Shown here: piece by piece, positions 1 to 6,842 of the stretch
How positions within the stretch are numbered: position 1 is the first letter of the stretch
How the letters are laid out: every line of letters begins with the position of its first letter
NCBI GenBank assembly: GCA_021825465.1
Contig: JAKAGX010000003.1
Coordinates: 1-30,359 of the forward strand
DNA length: 30,359 nt
Direction of reading: 5' to 3'
Source of the DNA: a bacterium
GTDB lineage: Bacteria > Patescibacteriota > Minisyncoccia > UBA6257 > GWB1-50-10
Program-made: the position numbers and the translations under genes
Notes under the pieces: model-generated
The model's database searches: none
Told to the model about the DNA's origin: nothing
The model's input: the letters and a program-made list of their open reading frames with translations, nothing else

Positions 1-87
1 GGACGCCCTCGAGCACATTTCGATGTGTTCAAGTCCGCTCTGTCACGACTGCCGGGAGGCCTACGACCTACCCTAAGCGCAACATAC
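1..87 (+). ncRNA. 3' part of a possible structured RNA, unidentified
   Basis: No convincing protein is encoded here. Bases 11-30 form an 8-bp stem (with one G-U pair) closed by a UUCG tetraloop when read as plus-strand RNA, and a plus-oriented intrinsic terminator follows at 88-129. This suggests the tail of a stable RNA whose 5' part lies left of the window. I tested a tRNA T-arm reading (TTCAAGT near 31-37) but the flanking bases do not pair. A loose resemblance to the 3' end of RNase P RNA is too weak to name it. Confidence 0.25.
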
Positions 88-129
88 AATGCGTCCGAGG
101 ATGAATTTCCCGGACGCATTCGTTTTTTT
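88..129 (+). terminator. Intrinsic terminator, plus strand
   Basis: A perfect 10-bp stem (AATGCGTCCG at 88-97 with CGGACGCATT at 111-120) is followed by a T7 run at 123-129. The T run is only on the plus strand, so it ends a rightward transcript entering from outside the window, just before the convergent DUF192 gene. Confidence 0.85.
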
Positions 130-137
130 ACCCCCTG

Positions 138-647
138 TTACTGGGGGTTTTGCAATACTCGCGATGTCGGAATGAGCGGCTTCACGAAAACCTGGTCGCC
201 CACGTTTGCCTGCAACAAAGAAACTCTTCCCGCGTGAAGTTCCAAGACTTCGTCGATCGGCGACGGCGGAAGATATTGCTGGAGAGCGCTATCCGGCGTC
301 CCCGGCGCCGGGGGCTGCATATTTTGTTCGAATCCGACGATCTTCCCTTGGTAGATCCAAATGAGATCGATGGGGATTACCATATCCTTCATCCAAAACC
401 CGTACTGCCCCGCTTGGGGGAAAAGGAAAAGCATCCCTTCATTGATGCCCAAGCTCGACCTGCCGCCGAGCCCTTTGTCCCTCGTCGTCTCATCTTTCGC
501 GATATCTGCCGTTATGTACTGATTGTTGATCTTTACTTCCGCCTTCTTTTGAACCTTGCTCACCTCCTCTACGTACGGAATGGTCACCATGGCAACGCCG
601 ATCGCGACGCCAAGGAGGATGATGAATGCTTTTAAAAATCCTGACAT
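138..647 (-). CDS. DUF192 family protein, membrane-anchored
   Basis: 169 residues. An N-terminal hydrophobic segment (about residues 5-24) acts as a signal anchor, so the rest is expected outside the membrane. The body matches the DUF192 family (PF02643): R-x-x-GLGGR near 56-63, NEGMLF near 69-74, the FWMKDM and IPIDLIWI block at 84-98, and a late LELHAG followed by GDQVFV. The biochemical role of this small beta-barrel family is not settled. The start lies 3 bases after the stop of the upstream RNA methyltransferase, so the two are probably co-transcribed. A TATAAT at 657-662 (minus strand) lies 9 bases before the ATG but also encodes the last residues of the upstream gene, so it may be coincidental. 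Confidence 0.88.
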   Translation of the reverse strand: MSGFLKAFIILLGVAIGVAMVTIPYVEEVSKVQKKAEVKINNQYITADIAKDETTRDKGLGGRSSLGINEGMLFLFPQAGQYGFWMKDMVIPIDLIWIYQGKIVGFEQNMQPPAPGTPDSALQQYLPPSPIDEVLELHAGRVSLLQANVGDQVFVKPLIPTSRVLQNPQ

Positions 648-650
648 GTT

Positions 651-1163
651 CTATTTATTATACACGAGCCCGAAGAGGACAATGCCGAACGCGACCGAAA
701 CGTTCAGCGACTCTTTCTTCCCCCGCATGGGAATTTCCAAGATCTTGTCGGCCATGCGAAGGATGCCCGGCGGCAGCCCTTTCACTTCGTTCCCCACGAC
801 GAGCGCAACCTTGCGGAGGGCGTAGGGTTTTGGGTTGAGGGCATAGTATGGAATTGATTTTTTCGATTGCTCGACGGCAAAGATCGTGTATCCCGCTTTC
901 TTCAATTTTTTCAAAAGCGCGGCCGTCGACCGCGAATATTCCCACGGAACCGTCCGTTCGGCGCCGAGCGCGACCTTCGCAATTTCACGCCGGTAGTTTC
1001 CCAAGGGATCGACGGGCTTCGGTGTAATGCCCGAGAGATATAATTTCGAAACGCCGGCCGCATCGGCGGTCCGGAAAGCGGACCCGACATTGTGCAAACT
1101 TCTGATATTCGGAAGGACGGCAACGATTTCTTTCATGGAATGTGGAACGTACTTCATTATCAT
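651..1163 (-). CDS. SpoU/TrmH-family RNA 2'-O-methyltransferase
   Basis: Predicted SAM-dependent methyltransferase of the SPOUT class acting on the ribose 2'-OH of tRNA or rRNA. All three SpoU motifs are visible: motif 1 NIRSLHNVGSAFRTAD (RNA side, catalytic Arg region), motif 2 VALVVGNEVKGLP, and motif 3 IPMRGKKESLNVSVA (the knot that binds SAM). It is a minimal single-domain form of about 160-170 residues with no N-terminal substrate-binding extension, so the exact target cannot be read from sequence. The ATG at 1163 lies 2 bases beyond the T-tract of an upstream terminator. The Met at 1136 (MKEIVAVLPNIRS) gives a start more typical of the family and could be the real one, with a TATGAT box at 1159-1164. 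The DUF192 gene follows after 3 bases. Confidence 0.9.
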   Translation of the reverse strand: MIMKYVPHSMKEIVAVLPNIRSLHNVGSAFRTADAAGVSKLYLSGITPKPVDPLGNYRREIAKVALGAERTVPWEYSRSTAALLKKLKKAGYTIFAVEQSKKSIPYYALNPKPYALRKVALVVGNEVKGLPPGILRMADKILEIPMRGKKESLNVSVAFGIVLFGLVYNK

Positions 1164-1165
1164 AA

Positions 1166-1211
1166 CAAAAAAAAGAAGGACTCGGATGTGAGGTAAAAAA
1201 CATCCGAGTCC
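1166..1211 (-). terminator. Intrinsic terminator of the minus-strand RNA
   Basis: A perfect 11-bp stem (GGACTCGGATG at 1178-1188 with CATCCGAGTCC at 1201-1211) is followed on the minus strand by TTC and eight T. It would end a leftward transcript coming from the gene-free stretch 1212-1544, and it separates that transcript from the methyltransferase gene. Confidence 0.88.
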
Positions 1212-1397
1212 CGGCGGGCGTCCACGTCCCCATGGACAGCGAAAAATAGACAGAAGGTATAAGCCCAGACGCGCGTACGCCGCGTCATGGGCCGCGCACC
1301 GCTCTCCTACCGAGAACGGGCACTTCCGGCCTGAGGGGAGGCATCACCCTGCCTCAGCCGGTAAAATCCAAAACCAATAAGTAGTAGAGCTACCCTT
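1166..1397 (-). ncRNA. Candidate structured non-coding RNA, about 225 nt
   Basis: This stretch has no supported protein gene but is unusually structured. Read as minus-strand RNA it holds a hairpin at 1326-1361 (CCGG/CCGG closing a CTGAGG/CCTCAG stem), a 7-bp hairpin at 1300-1318, a long GC stem at 1263-1292 (GCCCA/TGGGC plus GACGCG/CGCGTC with one bulged base), a short stem at 1220-1237, and the terminator. In the 1300-1318 stem the odd pair is G-U on the minus strand but A-C on the plus strand, which favours the minus strand. A -35-like TTGACG lies upstream within repeat copy A. It does not match what I know of tmRNA, SRP, 6S or RNase P RNA. The precise 5' end is inferred. Confidence 0.5.
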
Positions 1398-1426
1398 ACG
1401 CTACCAAACCCACCCCCTCCCGTCAA
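1398..1426 (-). promoter_or_regulatory. Weak putative promoter of the candidate RNA
   Basis: TTGACG (1421-1426) and TAGCGT (1398-1403) are separated by 17 bases on the minus strand. The -35 is 5/6 to consensus. The -10 is poor (about 3/6). The call rests mainly on position: directly after repeat copy A and about 7 bases before the inferred RNA start. Confidence 0.35.
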
Positions 1427-1529
1427 ACCCCGCCCCAATTCCGCCCCCCGCTCTCCTTCAAAAATTGTAGGCCCCCCGCTCTCCTTGAATTTTTGAGGGA
1501 GGCCGGGGGACCCTTAAATCTGTGGATAA
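1421..1529 (-). repeat. Promoter-proximal hairpin repeat, copy A
   Basis: On the minus strand the order is: TTATCCACA (1521-1529, identical to a consensus DnaA box), a GC-rich hairpin unit (about 1470-1509), a second half-unit with GAAGGAGAGCGGGGGGCGG (1442-1460), the motif GGCGGAA (1439-1445), a G-rich linker of 12 bases, then TTGACG. It aligns end to end with copy C and in shortened form with copy B, all with the same polarity towards a promoter. Confidence 0.8.
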
Positions 1530-1544
1530 CTCTGATAAAGGTCT

Positions 1545-4500
1545 CTACTGTACCACCATTATCCCCACCTCTCCTCTTGCAGCATGTCCGGGAACATCAC
1601 AACGAAAAGTATAATCGCCGGCGCCAGAGGGGGCACTAAATGTAATAACTCTCGTCATCATGGGACCGACACCACTCGGACTGAGTTGGATCGATGGGTC
1701 ATCAAACTTAAAGACGTGGGTTTCATCGTCGGCACCAGAAAGAGAAATTGCTATCGCCGATCCACTTCTCACTGTGAATGTCGACGGTAAAAACCCGGCG
1801 GAACTGACTTCAAACTGAATTTCAGAGGAAGAAAAACTGCCAGGGAATTCCCATGTCGTCGAAGCTACATCCGACATCAGGCCCGTGTCATCAACAGCCC
1901 GTACCCCTATCTTATATTCATTCGGAAAAGAAATTGGATACGACAAAGATACATTCGATCCGACTTGCACCCACTCGGATTCATGAAAATCAGAAAGGTT
2001 TGTAATGTTATATTCGTAGATTATCTTCGAATCTAGGGAATCGAGATCGGTCGAGGTGGACCAGGAAATATTCAACGCCATGCTGCTTTCATTAAAGTTG
2101 ATTGATTGGATTTGAGGAATGGTCGGCCTTTGAAGAACGGAAATATCAACCTGCGACCCTGGTTCACCTTCCATAACCATGAATGGATAAAAAGAATAGT
2201 AGTTGAAAACTTCACCGGTATCGAGAATGAAAGAGTTGCTCATGGCAGTACCGGTCGCCGTCGTGCCCGCGAGGATCACACTCCTGTTTTGATAATCTTG
2301 ATAGGTATCTAAGCGGTAATAGGAAAAAGGATGAAGTTCCACTTCGAGATCTTTGAGGACCACATTATGCACCACGTTTGTGAAAGGTGCGTTATCGGAA
2401 AGCGTGAACGAAGCAACTTCATGCGTGTAATCTTTGTCCTCAAATTCTCGAAGGTAGACGTGTGACGAAGAAAATTCCGGCCGATCAACCAACCCGCGCA
2501 AGAAAAGTGTGTGGAGAACGCCGGAAAAACCTCTTCCTAATTTGTACCAATTGTCCGAATAGTGACTGCCAGCAGAAAGCGACGGGGATGAGTTTTGAGA
2601 AAAGACAATTGAACTCGATGGAATCGGAAGTGGGGTGTCGATGCTTATATTGGTCATGGCGGACGGCATGCCGTCGCGATCAAAAGCCAACATCGAAAAA
2701 TGGTACATTTCCCCGATTCTTGAGAGCGGATAAGCGACCGAGACGGTCGTCGTTGCAATAAACAATGAGGAACTGCCATTATTTTCTTCAAAAATCTTAT
2801 ACACTATCCCTGAGGGTGAAGCTGTAGAATCGCGGGACGGCAACCACATAAATCCGATAACCATACCACCGAAATCGTATTTTGCGATGATATTTTCCCC
2901 CAGTATTGGCGCAGGAGCAGTTGGTGATGAACGGGGTTCCGGCAAACTCTGCGAATTCTGCGGTTTTGCAGTGAGCCACGCTTCAAAATCAGCAATGCTT
3001 TCTCCCGTTTCACAATTTTTTCCGAGAAATTCCCCCTCCGAGCCCGGAAGCCCCGAAAGACAGTACCCATCGCGAAATGCCTTGCGTCTTAAACTCCCGG
3101 AAGGTTCCGGAATCGCTGCTGGATGAAAGTCCGCGAAAATACTCCCATTGCCATAGAAGAGAGCACTCTCAATCAATCCATCATTCAACGAACTCACATC
3201 GGTCGTCGTAGAAACCAGAAGAACCGCTCCACCATTTGAGCCACCGGATAGGCTGAACGACCGGTAAAGATAATCAGGCGTAGTTGTGCCGACATACCCA
3301 TCATCTTCACCATCACTTTTCCCCCGAGCGACGAGAAAAAATCCTTTCGATTTAATTGAGTCTCCAGCCCTGAACGTTTCTTTTGAAATAGTCGAGCTTG
3401 AAACAGCTTCCGCGCTGCCGCTCAGGTATTGCAAAGACCATCCGGACAGATTTACGTCATGATTATCGGGGTTATAAAATTCAATAAACTCATCGCCTGC
3501 GTCGACGCCGCCAATTTGCACTTCGCTTATCACAACACGATCCGTACTACTCCCAACAACCGGCGATGTAGATGTTGGCGTCGTTGTCGCCGTCTCATCG
3601 GCGATAAGTGATTGATCAAGAGTATTTTCGCTACCTGGCGTGGGACGCGACCAAGTCCAAGTATCGCCGATGAGCTGCAGAGAATTCCCATCCCCTTGAG
3701 CACCAGCATTTGAAATATAGGAAGTAGAACCAAAAACGGTATCTCGGTACTTTAAAGCAACGGAACTGCTCGTATTGTTTAAAGAGAATGAACCGTAGAA
3801 CAGATTTCCGCTAAAGTTCGGGAAATCCCGAAAGATGGTCGTGGAGCCGTTGGAAAATATCACAAAGCCACCCGCAGGAAGAAGATAATCGCCGCTGGTG
3901 AGATTTAAATTATGCGCTGTCCCCCCTTCATAAAATTTTATCTCGCTTAGATCAGCATTCGTCGTACCGATATTCTTCACCTCAACCCATTCATGGCCGG
4001 CATCCGATCCGGGATAATCGTACATAATTTCTGTAATCGCAAGATTCGGCGGAGAAGTATTGTCAGACGATCCACCTTGACTGCCGCCGCCCGCGTAGAT
4101 TATTTGATTTTGAGAAGGAATGTACGCTGTTCCGTTCGGTGATCGCGGCGTTCCGAGGATTTTTCCATTGAAACTTCCCGATGTATACCACGAAAGGTCG
4201 CTCTTTCGCTCCATTGAGCGGCGGAGCGAAGAATCCCCCGCTGGCCATTCAGGATCGGCTGTTACCATATCGATCGGTTTGCAATTCGCGTCAAAAATCT
4301 CGAGACCATCATCGGAATTAGCAAGCCCGCCGGTATAAATGAAGTCTGCGGTTACGTTTGGCACAGAATCATCATTTGTTCTCTCCAATAAAAAGTAGCT
4401 CCACGGAGAAATACTCGTATTGGGCGGAAGGGAGATTGTGATACTCCCTTTCTTACTTAAAATCTGCCAACCAGAAAGATCGACAGAGTTTCCCGTCATA

Positions 4501-6071
4501 TTTCTTAATTCAAACCATTCATCAGAAGCATTTAATCCGTACGTTTCACTCCCACCCGCCCATGCCACTTCACTGAGAACAACCGGCGTACGCGTCAATG
4601 CGGCACCCGCACCAAATGAGCACTGCTTCATATTCGCGGCAGCTTTTGTCGAGGTTACCACTGAAACCGAGGTAATCGATGTAGTCGAGCTTGCAGGTGC
4701 CACTTTCTCTATCTCTGAAACCACAGAGTACATTACCTTTCCGCTCAGAGCACCGGTCGTGAGGTCTTTTGCATAATATGCATAAACTCCAAGAACCGCC
4801 TCAAGCGGCATTTGATAAACATTCTGAAAAGCACCGGCATCATCCGCTTGGATATTTATCAACGTCGATTTTCCATTCGGCAAATCGAAAATAAGTGCAA
4901 CTTGTCCGTGCGCCGTGAAATGTTCACCGCTCTCTACAATTTTCTCTCCAATTTTAACAATTGATCGGTCGGTAAAAACCACTGGCTGCGGGATGATTGC
5001 CGCCCGAACTCCCGATGTGGTTTTGCCGCCCTCCGAAGTTTCTACATTTGTCGCTGTTATTGTTGGCATCTCCGCCGCTTTCACGGTTCTGAAAAACAAA
5101 TCCAAAACCCCGGCTGCATACTGAACTGCCTTTGTCGAAAGGAGGGACCAATAAGAATTTTTCACCAAGTCGTTATCAACCGTAATAGTCACATTTTTGA
5201 AATCAAACATTAATCCCAATAATGAGTTCTTCTTGAGGAGTGGATATTCGTTGCCCTCCCCATCATGGCCCATGACATAGTAACCCCCGTTGATAATATT
5301 CAAATCGGACATATCCGCAACCGGCAAGTTGTATCCACTCTGGAGGCCGATTGTATTCCGACTATAAAAGTTATTATTGGAATACGCCGCGATTCCATCA
5401 AAATATGAACCGAGATCGGCGAACATAATAATTGGCTTGTCATTTAACCTTTTCACAAGATCGGCGTCTGGCTCCTGAGATGTAAATTTTGCAGCCCAGC
5501 TTTCATAGGGACTTCCGCCGGGGTGCGGATCATCCCGCGTGTGGTCCGGCACACTCGCATCCTCGACAAGATGAATTACATGCCCCAATGCGAACATTGC
5601 TTCTTCTTTTTTGCCAGCTTGATAAAGATCGATCGCCCGTTGCCACGTGAAATCAGAATCGCTCGATACGCTACTGATTTTCCCTTTTTCAATAACAGAA
5701 AGGATCGAAGCGATTGTCGGCCCAATTTTATAGGCAATCGAATTCTGACTCACAGGATTTTCTGCCCAACTTTTCGACGTTTCCCACTTCCCGGGGATGT
5801 TCACTGCGTTAACGACCGGATTATAGGTGAGTCCTCGTTGATAGACCGGATCGTAGAAATGATTGAACGACCGTGGGATATCATCTTCCCGGCAGGAGCC
5901 ATCCGCAAGATAATCCTTTAATTCTTGAGGAAATTGAACCACTGCCGATTTATCGTAGAAATCGACCGCGGATGCCGTCAAAAATGCGTGTGTCCCAGAA
6001 TCGTAAGCGAAAACATTCGGCGACAAAGCGAAAAATCCCAACAAAGAGATGAGGATGAATATTTTTTTCAT
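1545..6071 (-). CDS. Secreted mosaic protein: zinc phospholipase C-like, three LTDs, C-terminal cupredoxin
   Basis: 1508 residues from the ATG at 6071. That start overlaps the stop of the upstream gene as TGATG and gives a clean signal peptide (MKKIFILISLLGFFALSPNVFA); an ATG 21 bases further out would add a charged leader. Residues about 24-195 resemble zinc-dependent phospholipase C/S1-P1-like proteins: His28, His71 and the helix HVIHLVEDASVPDH (164-177) supply likely zinc ligands. Lamin-tail domains follow at about 494-640, 674-800 and 842-975, each opening with a (V/I)xxSE or ITEIM strand and an E(W/F)-(F/V/I)E motif. Ser/Thr-rich beta regions lead to an azurin-like cupredoxin at about 1413-1508, with ETHVF and C-x4-H but no axial Met. 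It is expected on the cell surface. Substrate is unknown; the domains are visible, lipase activity is inferred. Confidence 0.85.
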   Translation of the reverse strand: MKKIFILISLLGFFALSPNVFAYDSGTHAFLTASAVDFYDKSAVVQFPQELKDYLADGSCREDDIPRSFNHFYDPVYQRGLTYNPVVNAVNIPGKWETSKSWAENPVSQNSIAYKIGPTIASILSVIEKGKISSVSSDSDFTWQRAIDLYQAGKKEEAMFALGHVIHLVEDASVPDHTRDDPHPGGSPYESWAAKFTSQEPDADLVKRLNDKPIIMFADLGSYFDGIAAYSNNNFYSRNTIGLQSGYNLPVADMSDLNIINGGYYVMGHDGEGNEYPLLKKNSLLGLMFDFKNVTITVDNDLVKNSYWSLLSTKAVQYAAGVLDLFFRTVKAAEMPTITATNVETSEGGKTTSGVRAAIIPQPVVFTDRSIVKIGEKIVESGEHFTAHGQVALIFDLPNGKSTLINIQADDAGAFQNVYQMPLEAVLGVYAYYAKDLTTGALSGKVMYSVVSEIEKVAPASSTTSITSVSVVTSTKAAANMKQCSFGAGAALTRTPVVLSEVAWAGGSETYGLNASDEWFELRNMTGNSVDLSGWQILSKKGSITISLPPNTSISPWSYFLLERTNDDSVPNVTADFIYTGGLANSDDGLEIFDANCKPIDMVTADPEWPAGDSSLRRSMERKSDLSWYTSGSFNGKILGTPRSPNGTAYIPSQNQIIYAGGGSQGGSSDNTSPPNLAITEIMYDYPGSDAGHEWVEVKNIGTTNADLSEIKFYEGGTAHNLNLTSGDYLLPAGGFVIFSNGSTTIFRDFPNFSGNLFYGSFSLNNTSSSVALKYRDTVFGSTSYISNAGAQGDGNSLQLIGDTWTWSRPTPGSENTLDQSLIADETATTTPTSTSPVVGSSTDRVVISEVQIGGVDAGDEFIEFYNPDNHDVNLSGWSLQYLSGSAEAVSSSTISKETFRAGDSIKSKGFFLVARGKSDGEDDGYVGTTTPDYLYRSFSLSGGSNGGAVLLVSTTTDVSSLNDGLIESALFYGNGSIFADFHPAAIPEPSGSLRRKAFRDGYCLSGLPGSEGEFLGKNCETGESIADFEAWLTAKPQNSQSLPEPRSSPTAPAPILGENIIAKYDFGGMVIGFMWLPSRDSTASPSGIVYKIFEENNGSSSLFIATTTVSVAYPLSRIGEMYHFSMLAFDRDGMPSAMTNISIDTPLPIPSSSIVFSQNSSPSLSAGSHYSDNWYKLGRGFSGVLHTLFLRGLVDRPEFSSSHVYLREFEDKDYTHEVASFTLSDNAPFTNVVHNVVLKDLEVELHPFSYYRLDTYQDYQNRSVILAGTTATGTAMSNSFILDTGEVFNYYSFYPFMVMEGEPGSQVDISVLQRPTIPQIQSINFNESSMALNISWSTSTDLDSLDSKIIYEYNITNLSDFHESEWVQVGSNVSLSYPISFPNEYKIGVRAVDDTGLMSDVASTTWEFPGSFSSSEIQFEVSSAGFLPSTFTVRSGSAIAISLSGADDETHVFKFDDPSIQLSPSGVGPMMTRVITFSAPSGAGDYTFRCDVPGHAARGEVGIMVVQ

Positions 6072-6607
6072 CACATGCTTTCTATTTTCCAAATACCCGA
6101 ATATTTGTTGAATTTGAGGAGTGCGCTGTAATCAGCCATGCCATCTTCATTAAAAACGGAAAACCAAGCGGTATCACCGCCAGATGACGACGTATCATAC
6201 ACTGCTCGCGACATGATATCGGCTATTTCGCTCAATCTCCCCTCGCTCTTCTTTTTTTCGATATCGGCTTTCCACTTCGCCCGCATGTCCGGATCGTTGA
6301 TATCGAGCAGCGTATATTGTGACGCGAGTTCCACATCTCCCTCCCGGAGGGCATCAATAAATAATCGAAGCGTTTCCTCTGGCGTCTTCCCGCCAACGGT
6401 ATCCGCCTTCATCTCGGCCTCATAGTCAGCTATCCATTTTTGTATTTTCGCAACGGCAATCGCTTGCTCCTCCGGTGAAGAAACATTCTCCAGCGGAGCA
6501 ACAACGGCTTCTTGAATGCGGTTTTGCAAAAAATAGATGCCAATACCGACAACAAGGAGACCGAGAAATATTCCCAAAAACAACCACAATCTCATACTTT
6601 TTCTCAT
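6071..6607 (-). CDS. Membrane-anchored protein with NTF2-like/DUF4878-like domain
   Basis: 178 residues. A strongly hydrophobic segment at about residues 6-26 follows a basic N-terminus (MRKSMR), so it is a signal anchor with the bulk outside. The rest is charged and contains PEETLRLFIDALREGDVELAS, the opening helix typical of NTF2-like/DUF4878 proteins, and ends in a beta-rich segment (SALLKFNKYSGIWKIESM) like the last strand of that fold. No catalytic residues are recognisable. Its TGA overlaps the ATG of the large secreted protein (TGATG), so the two are translationally coupled and the small protein may help the large one at the envelope; that partnership is inferred. Confidence 0.75.
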   Translation of the reverse strand: MRKSMRLWLFLGIFLGLLVVGIGIYFLQNRIQEAVVAPLENVSSPEEQAIAVAKIQKWIADYEAEMKADTVGGKTPEETLRLFIDALREGDVELASQYTLLDINDPDMRAKWKADIEKKKSEGRLSEIADIMSRAVYDTSSSGGDTAWFSVFNEDGMADYSALLKFNKYSGIWKIESM

Positions 6608-6632
6608 AAACTTCTAGAAATGAAGACCTTTA

Positions 6633-6674
6633 AAGCAAAAAAGAGCACGCCCTTGCGAGTTGCTCTTTTTGCTT
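6633..6674. terminator. Terminator-like hairpin at the head of the minus-strand operon
   Basis: AAGCAAAAAAGAGCA (6633-6647) pairs with TGCTCTTTTTGCTT (6661-6674), giving A/T-rich outer and GC inner stem with T runs on both strands. It lies between the predicted promoter (6688-6715) and the ATG at 6607, so on the minus strand it occupies the 5' untranslated leader. No plus-strand gene ends here, which makes an attenuator-like role possible. Confidence 0.65.
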
Positions 6675-6687
6675 ATCCCTATCACTT

Positions 6688-6715
6688 ATTGTAAGGATCA
6701 AAATTCAACTATCAA
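6688..6715 (-). promoter_or_regulatory. Putative sigma70-type promoter of the 6607-1545 operon
   Basis: TTGATA (minus strand, 6710-6715) and TACAAT (6688-6693) are separated by 16 bases; each hexamer is 5/6 to consensus. Predicted start near 6681, placing the hairpin at 6633-6674 at the very front of the transcript. The -35 directly follows repeat copy B. Confidence 0.6.
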
Positions 6716-6797
6716 TAGAATTTGTCCCCAAAATTTCCGCCCTCCGGTCTCCTTCAAAAATTCGAGGAGAACGGAGGGCCAAAGATTCCGTGGATAA
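6710..6797 (-). repeat. Promoter-proximal hairpin repeat, copy B
   Basis: Shortened version with one hairpin unit. On the minus strand: TTATCCACG (6789-6797, one base from a DnaA box), GGCCCTCCG...CGGAGGGC hairpin with a GAATTTTTGAA-containing loop (about 6739-6780), GGCGGAA (6735-6741), then exactly 19 bases to TTGATA, the -35 of the operon promoter. Same order and polarity as copies A and C. Confidence 0.8.
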
Positions 6798-6829
6798 AAA
6801 GAGCAAATCCGTACAATGCAGGGATGGGG

Positions 6830-6835
6830 TATAAT
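6830..6835 (+). promoter_or_regulatory. -10 box of polX, leaderless arrangement
   Basis: Perfect TATAAT ending 7 bases before the ATG at 6843. The usual -10 to start-site distance would put transcription initiation at or one base before the start codon, so the mRNA is probably leaderless. No convincing -35 is visible. Confidence 0.55.
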
Positions 6836-6842
6836 TGAAATA

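Noticed and set aside
1..60. tRNA 3' end suggested by TTCAAGT
   Set aside because: The flanking five bases on each side do not pair as a T stem, and no acceptor stem or discriminator/CCA follows.
1212..1400. tmRNA, SRP or RNase P RNA in the gene-free stretch
   Set aside because: No tag reading frame ending in Ala-Ala before a stop, no CC-GGAA-GG SRP hairpin, and no clear conserved RNase P core; the partial resemblances (CCGGAAG, CAGAAGG) are too short.
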